From IMG/VR virus record IMGVR_UViG_3300025138_004750, positions 1 through 25,232 of that record: a DNA stretch of 25,232 nt, one strand, 5' to 3'. This stretch comes from a virus. The notes beneath the pieces are model-generated. The model saw nothing but the letters and a program-made list of their open reading frames with translations, ran no database searches and was not told where the DNA came from. A program made the translations under genes and the position numbers. Position 1 is the stretch's first letter, and every line of letters begins with the position of its first letter. Below, piece by piece: positions 15,804 through 23,366 of this stretch.

Positions 15804-16199
15804 ATGTATGAATTGAAAGAATATTTAAATTCTATTAACCACACAAAAACTAATTTAATGGATGGTGATGATCCTATGTGGGAAAAAAAATATCCAGCGT
15901 ATATAGTAAATAAATGTCTAGCGCCCTTTAGCGATACTGTATCACTGGTTAATGAAATGAATCGTATGCATCACATTGACAATAAACTACAATATGATTT
16001 TTTACTAAATAGCATTAGAAGTCGAAAAAGGTTTGCACCATTTATGAAAGCAAGCAAACAAAAAGACTTAGAAGTAGTAAAAGAGTATTATGGTTACAGT
16101 AATGAGAAAGCCAAATCTGCTCTTGGCATACTAAGTAATGAACAAATTATAAGAATTAAAGAAAGATTGAATAAGGGTGGTAAGCATGGAAAACATTAA
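15804..16199 (+). CDS. 62: gp62-like clamp loader small subunit
   Basis: The 131-residue protein is recognised by MWEKKYPAYIVNKCLAPF and the following SDTVSLVNEMN, the signature of T4-like gp62, then LQYDFLLNSIRSRKRFAPF. It has no ATPase motif, as expected: gp62 is the non-catalytic member of the 4:1 gp44/gp62 complex. It is shorter than T4 gp62 (about 187 residues), as is usual in marine relatives. It starts two bases after the oxygenase stop and its 3' end overlaps regA by 14 bases, which keeps the T4 order 62-regA-43. Confidence 0.9.
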   Translation: MYELKEYLNSINHTKTNLMDGDDPMWEKKYPAYIVNKCLAPFSDTVSLVNEMNRMHHIDNKLQYDFLLNSIRSRKRFAPFMKASKQKDLEVVKEYYGYSNEKAKSALGILSNEQIIRIKERLNKGGKHGKH

Positions 16200-16599
16200 T
16201 TGGACTAAAGAGCAAATGCTCGAAGTGATATTGAAAGAACCAGATGACTTTTTAAAAGTCAGAGAAACTCTTTCTCGTATTGGTGTCGCATCTAGAAAAG
16301 AAAAAATCTTATATCAAAGTTGTCATATCCTACACAAACAAGGCAAGTACTATATTGTACACTTTAAAGAACTATTTGCTTTGGATGGTAAAGAAACAAA
16401 TCTAACAGAAAACGATATTGGTCGTAGAAACAGAATCGCTAATCTTTTAAAAGATTGGGGTCTTGTAACTATTCCTAGTGGTGATCAAGAAAACATGTCA
16501 CCATTAAGTCAGATTAAAATCATTTCGTTTAAAGATAAAAAAGATTGGGAATTGAAAACTAAGTATAATATTGGTAAGAACATTAAAGAAGCGAAGTAA
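16186..16599 (+). CDS. regA: RegA translational repressor
   Basis: 137 residues from ATG 16186, preceded by AAGG 9 bases upstream; a GTG at 16177 would add three residues. It aligns clearly with T4 RegA: LKEPDDFLKVRETLSRIG, KILYQSCHILHKQGKYYIVHFKEL, LLKDWGLVTI and IKIISFK. RegA binds the start regions of many early mRNAs, including its own and clamp genes, to block ribosome loading, so it probably controls the 45-44-62 unit here too. An extra ~8 residues precede the T4 start and the tail is a little longer. It overlaps 62 and precedes 43 by 25 bases. Confidence 0.95.
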   Translation: MENINWTKEQMLEVILKEPDDFLKVRETLSRIGVASRKEKILYQSCHILHKQGKYYIVHFKELFALDGKETNLTENDIGRRNRIANLLKDWGLVTIPSGDQENMSPLSQIKIISFKDKKDWELKTKYNIGKNIKEAK

Positions 16600-16624
16600 A
16601 CATTAATACATTGAAGGTTATATT

Positions 16625-19099
16625 ATGAGGTTTTATACGAACATTGTGCCGTGGGGTAATTCATTACTCTTGCGTGAGGTAGTCAATGGAGAACGAGTTG
16701 CTAGAAAAATTAAGTACTCGCCAACTCTCTATTGCCCTGTTATGCGTGAGACTAAGTTTCAAACGCTAGACGGAAAATACGTTACACCAGTAAAACATCA
16801 AACAATCAAAGAAGCCAAAGAGTGGGTTGAAGCATATAAAAATCAACCACACTTAGTATATGGTAATACACAATTTCAATATTCATTTTTAAATGAAGAA
16901 TACAATACAGACTTTGACAAAGATCAAATTCTAATTACTACAATCGATATAGAAGTCGCTTGTGAGAATGGGTTTCCTAACCCCGATGTAGCAGAAGAAG
17001 AAATGCTATCAATTACATTAAAAAATCAATCAAACAAAGAGATTATTGTATTTGGTTTACACGAATATAAAACAAACAGAAAAGATGTAACTTATATCAA
17101 ATGTAATAGTGAAAAAGATTTACTATACGATTTTCTAAACTTCTGGTGTTCTAATTACCCCGATATTATTACTGGTTGGAATACAGAGTTTTTTGATATT
17201 CCATATCTAGTTAATAGAATTAAAAAGGTCTTAGGCGAAGATGATGCTAAAAGATTATCACCTTGGAAATCTGTACATTCAAAAGATGTATATCAAATGG
17301 GTAGAACTCAAATGGTATATGACATTCAAGGTATTGCAGCTTTAGATTACTTTGACCTTTATAGAAAATTTACATACACCAATCAAGAAAGTTATAGACT
17401 AGATCATATTGCTAGTGTTGAACTTGGTGTAAAAAAAGATGAAAACCCACACGATACATTTAGAGATTGGTACACAAACGATTATCAATCATTCATCGAT
17501 TACAATATTAAAGATGTAGAAATTGTTGATGCATTAGAAGACAAGATGAAACTAATTGAACTATGTTTAACTATGGCATATGAAGCCAAAGTAAATTATA
17601 CAGATGTTCTTGGTTCGGTTAAGTATTGGGATATTCTAATACACAATTACTTAATGAGTAAAGGTGTTGTTATACCACAGAAAAAATCATCATCTAAAGA
17701 TAGTAAGTATATGGGTGCATATGTTAAAGACCCTCAAGTCGGTATGCACAAATGGGTATTATCTTTTGACTTAAACTCTTTGTATCCACACTTAATTATG
17801 CAATATAATATATCACCAGAAACAATGAAGTCTGAACAAACGGTACCTGGTATGACAATTGATAAACTTTTAAACCAAGAAGTTGATACATCACCACTTG
17901 GTGATAACGTAACGATGACTCCTAATGGTGCATTATTCAATACAAAGAAACAAGGATTCCTACCAGAGATTATGCAGACCATGTATAATGATCGTGTAAA
18001 ATACAAACGTTATATGTTGGATGCAAAACAACAATATGTAAATACAAAAGACCCAAAATTTGTTAAACAGATATCAAAGTTTGATAATATTCAAATGGCA
18101 AAAAAGATATCTCTTAACTCAGCTTATGGTGCGATTGGAAACAATTGGTTTAGATATTATTCAAACACAATGGCAGAGGCAATCACTTCTTCTGGTCAGT
18201 TATCTATTCGTTGGATTGAAAAAAAGATTAATGAATTTATGAATGATTTGCTTAAAACAAAAGATAAAGATTATGTAATTGCTTCTGATACAGATTCAGT
18301 TTACATTACATTCGATACATTGGTAGAAAAGTTTCAACCAAAAAACCCTGTGGACTTTCTTGATACAATTGCAAAAGAAAAGATTGAACCTTTTATTGAT
18401 ACATCATACAAAGAACTTGCAGAGTATTTAAATGCATATGATCAAAAGATGCAGATGAAACGAGAAGTTATCGCAGACAAAGGTATATGGACAGCAAAGA
18501 AAAGATATATTCTAAATGCGTGGGATGTTGAAGGTGTTCGATACAAAGAACCTGAACTTAAGATTATGGGGATTGAGGCAGTTAAATCATCCACACCAGC
18601 TGCATGTAGAGATAAGATCAAGGAAGCATTACATATTTTGATGTCTGGTACTGAAAAAGAAATGAACACATTTATACAAACGTTTAGAGAAGAGTTTATG
18701 AACTTACCACCTGAACTAGTTGCGTATCCTAGAAGTGTAAATGGTTTATCTAAATGGACAGAATCACATTCACTATTTAAGAAAGGTGCCCCTATACATG
18801 TTAAGGGTGCAATACTTTACAATCATTTAATAGAAAAGAATAAATTACAAAGTCGTTATCCTTATATTCAAGAAGGTGATAAAATTAAGTTTCTTTATAT
18901 GAAATTACCAAACATATATCAATCTTCTTCTATTGCATTTATGACAAAACTTCCAAAACAATTAAACTTTGCAATTGACTATGAACTACAATTCGAAAAG
19001 TCTTTTGTTGAACCACTAAACTATATCATTGAAAAAATCAATTGGAATGTTGATAGATCATATGGTACTGCTGGAAACCTAGAGGATTTCTTTGTATGA
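16625..19099 (+). CDS. 43: DNA polymerase gp43 (family B)
   Basis: The 824-residue family-B polymerase has the proofreading exonuclease site TIDIEVA (Asp108, Glu110). Its palm motifs are FDLNSLYP (motif A, Asp382), KISLNSAYG (motif B, Tyr501) and ASDTDS (motif C, Asp555 and Asp557). It is shorter than T4 gp43 (898), as in many marine T4-like phages. All catalytic residues appear intact. The start ATG follows GAAGG at 16613-16617 with a 7-base gap. Its stop overlaps the next gene (ATGA), so the modification genes behind it are translationally coupled to the replicative polymerase. Confidence 0.97.
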   Translation: MRFYTNIVPWGNSLLLREVVNGERVARKIKYSPTLYCPVMRETKFQTLDGKYVTPVKHQTIKEAKEWVEAYKNQPHLVYGNTQFQYSFLNEEYNTDFDKDQILITTIDIEVACENGFPNPDVAEEEMLSITLKNQSNKEIIVFGLHEYKTNRKDVTYIKCNSEKDLLYDFLNFWCSNYPDIITGWNTEFFDIPYLVNRIKKVLGEDDAKRLSPWKSVHSKDVYQMGRTQMVYDIQGIAALDYFDLYRKFTYTNQESYRLDHIASVELGVKKDENPHDTFRDWYTNDYQSFIDYNIKDVEIVDALEDKMKLIELCLTMAYEAKVNYTDVLGSVKYWDILIHNYLMSKGVVIPQKKSSSKDSKYMGAYVKDPQVGMHKWVLSFDLNSLYPHLIMQYNISPETMKSEQTVPGMTIDKLLNQEVDTSPLGDNVTMTPNGALFNTKKQGFLPEIMQTMYNDRVKYKRYMLDAKQQYVNTKDPKFVKQISKFDNIQMAKKISLNSAYGAIGNNWFRYYSNTMAEAITSSGQLSIRWIEKKINEFMNDLLKTKDKDYVIASDTDSVYITFDTLVEKFQPKNPVDFLDTIAKEKIEPFIDTSYKELAEYLNAYDQKMQMKREVIADKGIWTAKKRYILNAWDVEGVRYKEPELKIMGIEAVKSSTPAACRDKIKEALHILMSGTEKEMNTFIQTFREEFMNLPPELVAYPRSVNGLSKWTESHSLFKKGAPIHVKGAILYNHLIEKNKLQSRYPYIQEGDKIKFLYMKLPNIYQSSSIAFMTKLPKQLNFAIDYELQFEKSFVEPLNYIIEKINWNVDRSYGTAGNLEDFFV

Positions 19100-19911
19100 T
19101 AGATAAACTGCTAGTTGAACATATAGATAAAACTGTAAAAGATGATTATGTTGCAGTATTATTATCTGGTGGAATTGACAGTATATCAGTAGGTTTAGCA
19201 GCTCAAGAGTGTGGAAAAAAGATCAATGCATACTCTTTTTGCCTTGACAATCAGGTCAGTTATGATTATAATAAGGCTAAAGAGATTGCAATTAAAAACG
19301 GCTGGGGATTCGTTGGAACTGTAATTGATACGAGCAAACTAGAGGAAGACTTTTACAAACTAGTAAACTTAGGATGTGTAAAGAAAACTCATTATGAATG
19401 TGTGTATCCTTTTATGTACGTCTACCCAAAGATTGCAGAAACGTATGTTCTATCTGGTTGGGCTGCAGATGGTTATTATGGAGTGAGTAAAAAAGCAAAT
19501 ATCCATTACAAACATACAAAAGAAAAGTTTGATGAATTTAGAGATAACTATTTCTTGCCCGAGAATACTGCTGGATACAACTGGCACAAAAAAATTGCAG
19601 ATAAGTATAATAAAGTTTTTGTTACACCTTATCTAACAAAGGAAGTGAAAGATTATTTTTATAGTATGGATTGGTATCAATTAAATCAACCTTATCAAAA
19701 GCATCATGTTAGAACTGCTTTTAATATTGGTAAAGATGTTAAGAAACATTTAAACTTACAATTAGATTCTGGTGTCAACTTACTATTTGAAAGACTGCTA
19801 AATAATACTGAAATTAATTACAAAGGTAGAACAAGAGTAATGGATTTAGTAAGAGATTGGCCGAAACAAAAACAAACTGTACCTGCAAACTTGGAGGCAT
19901 TTATATTATGA
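19096..19911 (+). CDS. asparagine-synthetase-like (AS-B domain) ATP-dependent amide-forming enzyme
   Basis: This 271-residue protein is an ATP-pyrophosphatase of the asparagine synthetase C-terminal type. The PP-loop is LLSGGIDS (22-29), and VLSGWAADGYYG (118-129) corresponds to the AsnB SG-x-x-x-D-x-x-x-G block. AsnB relatives adenylate a carboxylate and join it to ammonia or an amine. The glutaminase domain (N-terminal Cys) is absent, so it needs free ammonia, a separate amidotransferase or another amine. It is coupled to gp43 by ATGA, and its 3' end overlaps the cytosine methyltransferase by 4 bases. That context suggests the carboxylate is on a modified base. A QueC-like or tRNA-modifying role is the main alternative. 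Confidence 0.75.
   Translation: MIDKLLVEHIDKTVKDDYVAVLLSGGIDSISVGLAAQECGKKINAYSFCLDNQVSYDYNKAKEIAIKNGWGFVGTVIDTSKLEEDFYKLVNLGCVKKTHYECVYPFMYVYPKIAETYVLSGWAADGYYGVSKKANIHYKHTKEKFDEFRDNYFLPENTAGYNWHKKIADKYNKVFVTPYLTKEVKDYFYSMDWYQLNQPYQKHHVRTAFNIGKDVKKHLNLQLDSGVNLLFERLLNNTEINYKGRTRVMDLVRDWPKQKQTVPANLEAFIL
19244..19272 (+). promoter_or_regulatory. perfect-consensus sigma70 promoter inside the AsnB-like gene
   Basis: TTGACA (19244-19249), a spacer of exactly 17 bases, then TATAAT (19267-19272). Both hexamers match consensus at all positions. It would start transcription near 19279 and express the cytosine methyltransferase, CmoA-like, MazG-like and uvsX genes independently of the polymerase operon. 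Confidence 0.65.
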
Positions 19912-21044
19912 AGTACAAACCATATCTAATGAAAGACGTTTATGCTGGAGAAGCATTAGAAAAATTTAGAGTAATATCTACTTTCGCTGGTGGTGGTGGA
20001 TCATCAACAGGTTACAGACTTGCTGGTGGTAAGATACTTGCAATCAATGAATTTGTTGAAGAGGCAAGAAATACTTACAGAGATAATTATCCAAACACAC
20101 CTATACTTGATGGTGATATAAAAGATTTAAAAGGAGAAGACTTTCTAAAACTTACAGGTTTAAAAGAAGGCGAACTAGATTTATTAGATGGTAGTCCACC
20201 TTGTTCAGCATTTAGTATGTGTGGTACTCTTGCAAGAGAGGGAACTGTACATAGTGATGGGTTTGGAAAAACTAAACAATATTCAGATGGCAAAACAGTA
20301 ACTAACATTGAAGATTTATTCTTTGAGTTTTTAAGAGTTGCTAATGTTATCAGACCAAAAACTATTATTGCAGAGAACGTTGAAGGTCTAACAGTTGGAG
20401 AAGCAAAACAATACTTCAACAAAATACAAAATACATTTGAGGACATTGGATATCAAGTAGTTGCAAAAGTACATGATTGTTCTCTATTTGGTGTTCCACA
20501 AAGAAGACGTAGAGTTTTCTTCATGGGAGTAAGAGACGATATTATGGATCAAGTTGGTTTAAACTTTATGACATTATCATCTTTGTTTCCTACACCAAAC
20601 AATACAATAACAACTTTACAGGGTGCATTTGACGGATTAGAGTATGATCAAGAAGAACTTGAAATGCTTACTACTAAATGGAAAGAAACAGCATACTATA
20701 AACAAACGTGTACATTGATGCCAAGAAATCCAGCAAAGGTTATTACAGGAACAGATTATCATCCTAAAGGATGGCATTTCAATCTTAAGATTGCTTCAGA
20801 ATTTCAACCAAGTCCTACTATTACAGCAATGGGTGCAACAGAAAAAACTGCTGGTGTTTGTCATTGGAATGATGATAGAAAATTTACTTTGGGTGAATTA
20901 AAAAGAGTGACATCATTACCTGATGATTTTAAATTGACAGGGAAGTGGTCACAAAAAAGTGAACGTTGTGGTCGTATGGTTCCTAGTTTAATGATGGCTC
21001 ATCTTGCAGACTCGATGTATAAAAAAGTTTTAAAAAATATATGA
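19908..21044 (+). CDS. C5-cytosine DNA methyltransferase with Arg in motif X
   Basis: 378 residues from ATG 19908, which has GGAGG (19893-19897) 10 bases upstream. Motif I is TFAGGGGSSTGY (25-36), motif IV GSPPCSAF with nucleophile Cys99, motif VI ENVEG (156-160) and motif VIII QRRRRV (198-203), so the enzyme should be active on cytosine C5. The target-recognition region is short. Motif X reads CGRMVP where family members read GNAVP or GNSV: the conserved Asn is Arg356. Substituting Lys at this position is known to let C5 methyltransferases use carboxy-SAM, giving 5-carboxymethylcytosine. A CmoA-family gene follows. Plain 5-methylcytosine remains the alternative product. Confidence 0.9.
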   Translation: MKYKPYLMKDVYAGEALEKFRVISTFAGGGGSSTGYRLAGGKILAINEFVEEARNTYRDNYPNTPILDGDIKDLKGEDFLKLTGLKEGELDLLDGSPPCSAFSMCGTLAREGTVHSDGFGKTKQYSDGKTVTNIEDLFFEFLRVANVIRPKTIIAENVEGLTVGEAKQYFNKIQNTFEDIGYQVVAKVHDCSLFGVPQRRRRVFFMGVRDDIMDQVGLNFMTLSSLFPTPNNTITTLQGAFDGLEYDQEELEMLTTKWKETAYYKQTCTLMPRNPAKVITGTDYHPKGWHFNLKIASEFQPSPTITAMGATEKTAGVCHWNDDRKFTLGELKRVTSLPDDFKLTGKWSQKSERCGRMVPSLMMAHLADSMYKKVLKNI

Positions 21045-21106
21045 TAGAGTTTTTAATAATACTCTTTGTGTGTTTAGTTATGTATAGGTATAAAACAAAA
21101 TTATGA
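21041..21106 (+). CDS. 21-residue hydrophobic peptide, possible membrane microprotein
   Basis: ATG 21041 overlaps the methyltransferase stop (ATGA) and TGA 21104-21106 overlaps the next start. The product is mostly one hydrophobic stretch (FLIILFVCLVMYRY) with a basic tail, which could form a short transmembrane helix. No homology is recognisable. Coupling on both sides is the only support. Confidence 0.35.
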   Translation: MIEFLIILFVCLVMYRYKTKL

Positions 21107-21267
21107 TCAGAGTAGTAAGAAAATTTATAGTTAAACTAAGAATGAAATGGGCAGATATAAGAGGACATCATGGCAAGAAGTGGGATTATGAAGCAGGTGA
21201 ATTTTATATGGGAATTAGAAAGAGTAAGAAGTATGGACATAAATTTAAAAATAAAGAGAGGATGTAA
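21103..21267 (+). CDS. small basic protein, unknown
   Basis: A 54-residue frame begins on ATG 21103 inside the preceding stop and ends at TAA 21265-21267, whose last base begins the CmoA-like start (TAATG). The product is rich in Lys, Arg, Gly and aromatic residues (RGHHGKKWDYEAGEFYMG, then RKSKKYGHKF). Its high positive charge would suit binding to nucleic acid, but no motif proves this. AAAGAGAGG lies near its 3' end and serves the next gene. It and the 21-residue peptide fill the 222-base gap between the methyltransferase and CmoA-like genes. Confidence 0.5.
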   Translation: MIRVVRKFIVKLRMKWADIRGHHGKKWDYEAGEFYMGIRKSKKYGHKFKNKERM

Positions 21268-21959
21268 TGGCTGATTTTACTTTTGCACATAGAGAAGAAG
21301 GTTTTGATAATCACATAGATAAAAGTATTCGTGGGTATCAAGATTTACTAACCGATGTAGTTTCATTGTCTAGATACTTTATTGAAAGTCATACCAACGT
21401 TTATGATGTTGGTTGTTCAACAGGTAAACTAACAGAAGCATTAATTAAAAAGAATAAGGATATTGAAGATGTATATTACCACGGTATAGAAGTTGCTGAC
21501 GGATTTGTTGGTGATATGAAACATAGAGGTAATCTTTTAAAACAAGAATATCCTAAACAAAAAATTCAATTCCTACATGAAGATGTAAGAGACTCTACAA
21601 TGTCTAATGCATCATTAATTACTTCAATATTTACTTTACAGTTTATGTCAATGAAAGATAGAGCACCAATGATTAAAAAGATTTATGATGGTTTAAATGA
21701 AGGTGGTGCGTTTGTCTTTGCAGAAAAAACTATATGTGAGAATGCTAAGTTTCAAGAAATGATTACTTTTAACTTCTATGATTACAAACGAAAGTATTTT
21801 ACTACCGAAGATATTATGGACAAAGAACAAGTGTTAAGAAATATTATGAAACCTAATACTTGGAAACAAATAGAACAATACATGTATGATGCAGGTTTCA
21901 AAGATGTACAACCATTCTGGCGTAATCATATGTTTGTAGGAGCAGTAGCAGTAAAATGA
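21267..21959 (+). CDS. CmoA-family SAM-dependent enzyme (carboxy-SAM synthase-like)
   Basis: The 230 residues align along most of E. coli CmoA: FTFAHREEGFDNHI at the start, SIRGYQDL, VYDVGCSTG (GCS at 49-51), FTLQF, KIYDGLNEGGAFVFAEK, and a C-terminal DAGF...VAVK. CmoA converts SAM plus prephenate to carboxy-SAM, which CmoB uses on tRNA uridine-34. Two SAM/carboxy-SAM contacts differ by manual alignment: Asn132 becomes Ile121 and Arg199 becomes Glu187, although Arg191 lies one helical turn later. It may therefore make carboxy-SAM with a shifted arginine, make a different SAM analogue, or be an ordinary methyltransferase. No CmoB homologue is visible, but a C5-cytosine methyltransferase is two tiny genes upstream. 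Confidence 0.8.
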   Translation: MADFTFAHREEGFDNHIDKSIRGYQDLLTDVVSLSRYFIESHTNVYDVGCSTGKLTEALIKKNKDIEDVYYHGIEVADGFVGDMKHRGNLLKQEYPKQKIQFLHEDVRDSTMSNASLITSIFTLQFMSMKDRAPMIKKIYDGLNEGGAFVFAEKTICENAKFQEMITFNFYDYKRKYFTTEDIMDKEQVLRNIMKPNTWKQIEQYMYDAGFKDVQPFWRNHMFVGAVAVK

Positions 21960-22342
21960 GCAACTTTAAAAAAGTAGAAAAGTTTATGAAAGCGTATGAT
22001 CAAGAAGTTTTAACTACGCCACAATTACCAACATTTGAATTAGCAGAATTAAGAACTGAATTAATTAAGGAAGAATTTACCGAACTTATTACAGCAATAA
22101 ATAAGTTTGATCTGGTAGAGATAGCAGATGCATTGACAGATATCCTATACGTCACCTATGGAGCTGGACATGCAATGGGCATCGATCTTGATAAATGTTT
22201 TAAAGAAGTACACACTTCTAACATGAGCAAGATGGGTAAAGACGGCAAACCAGTAAAAGGCCCTAGTGGAAAAGTAATGAAAGGTGAAAACTATAAAGAA
22301 CCCAATTTAAACAAGGTTCTATTTGGAGATAATAATGAGTGA
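21956..22342 (+). CDS. MazG-like nucleotide pyrophosphohydrolase
   Basis: The 128-residue protein carries the all-alpha NTP-pyrophosphatase pattern: [13 protein letters not shown] (E-E-x-x-E metal ligands) then [19 protein letters not shown] (E-x-x-D-x-x-x-D helix). The tail [13 protein letters not shown] after [17 protein letters not shown] is typical of phage and phosphoribosyl-ATP pyrophosphohydrolase-like members. It would hydrolyse an NTP or dNTP to the monophosphate plus pyrophosphate. That could clean the nucleotide pool, remove an unwanted dNTP or adjust alarmone signalling; the sequence does not decide. It is coupled by ATGA to the CmoA-like gene, and its last 8 bases overlap uvsX. 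Confidence 0.8.
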   Translation: MSNFKKVEKFMKAYDQEVLTTPQLPTFELAELRTELIKEEFTELITAINKFDLVEIADALTDILYVTYGAGHAMGIDLDKCFKEVHTSNMSKMGKDGKPVKGPSGKVMKGENYKEPNLNKVLFGDNNE

Positions 22343-23366
22343 TTTTTTAAAAGATATAATTAAGAGTACGGGCAATGAATATGCTAATCTAGTATCAGAT
22401 GGTGTCGAGTCTGGTGATGTAGAGAACTTTATCGATACAGGAAGTTACATGATGAATGCAATCTTATCAGGTTCTATTCATGGTGGATTGGCAGGTAATA
22501 AAATTACTGCATTGGCAGGTGAATCTGCAACAGGTAAAACATTTTTCTTAATGGGAATGTGTAAACATTTCTTAGATCAGAACCCAGAGGGTGGTGTTAT
22601 ATTTTTTGAATCAGAAAGTGCGATTACTAAAAATATGGTAGAAACTAGAGGAATTGATTCTAAGAGAATGGTTATAATGCCAGTTGCAACTGTACAAGAA
22701 TTTAGAACTCAAGCATTAAAAGTTTTAGAAACATATCAACAAACACCAGAGGCAAATCGTAAACCAATGTTTATGTGTTTAGATTCTCTTGGTATGTTAT
22801 CAACTACAAAAGAAGTAGAAGATACTGCTGAGGGTAAAGAGACTAGAGACATGACAAGAGCTCAAGTCTTGAAAGCTGCATTTAGAGTATTAACATTAAA
22901 ACTTGGTAAAGCAAAAGTACCAATGGTTGTTACTAATCATACTTATGATGTAGTTGGATCGTATATACCTATGAAAGAAATGGGTGGTGGAAGTGGATTA
23001 AAATATGCAGCTTCTTCTATTGTATATCTTTCTAAGAAAAAAGAAAAAGACGGAACAGAGGTCGTAGGTAATATTATAAAGATTAAGAATCAGAAATCTA
23101 GATTGACAAAAGAAAACTCTATGTGTGAAGTTAGACTTACATACGATAAAGGTCTTGACAGATACTATGGTCTATTATCACTTGCAGAGAAATATAATAT
23201 CTTCAAGAAAGTATCTACAAAATACGAACTACCAGATGGCAAGAAATTTTTTGGTAAAACAATTAATGATAACCCCGAAACATACTTTACAGAAGAGGTT
23301 CTAGAAAAACTAGACATCGCTGCAAAGAAAGAATTTATGTATGGAAATGAAGAGGAAAGTGAATAA
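22335..23366 (+). CDS. uvsX: UvsX, RecA-like recombinase
   Basis: 343 residues from ATG 22335, with GGAG at 22325-22328 giving a 6-base spacing; a TTG at 22323 would add four residues. Walker A is GESATGKT (62-69) and the Walker B strand is FMCLDSLG (Asp150). [21 protein letters not shown] matches the L2 DNA-binding loop region and YLSKKKEK the following strand. UvsX coats single-stranded DNA and drives strand exchange for recombination-dependent replication, working with gp46/47 resection. It overlaps the MazG-like gene and its stop overlaps the next start (TAATG). Confidence 0.95.
   Translation: MSDFLKDIIKSTGNEYANLVSDGVESGDVENFIDTGSYMMNAILSGSIHGGLAGNKITALAGESATGKTFFLMGMCKHFLDQNPEGGVIFFESESAITKNMVETRGIDSKRMVIMPVATVQEFRTQALKVLETYQQTPEANRKPMFMCLDSLGMLSTTKEVEDTAEGKETRDMTRAQVLKAAFRVLTLKLGKAKVPMVVTNHTYDVVGSYIPMKEMGGGSGLKYAASSIVYLSKKKEKDGTEVVGNIIKIKNQKSRLTKENSMCEVRLTYDKGLDRYYGLLSLAEKYNIFKKVSTKYELPDGKKFFGKTINDNPETYFTEEVLEKLDIAAKKEFMYGNEEESE

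Noticed and set aside
21267-21959. tRNA uridine-34 modification as the role of the CmoA-like gene
   Set aside because: Possible, but no CmoB homologue or phage tRNA is seen here, while a C5-cytosine methyltransferase with an altered cofactor site is next to it.
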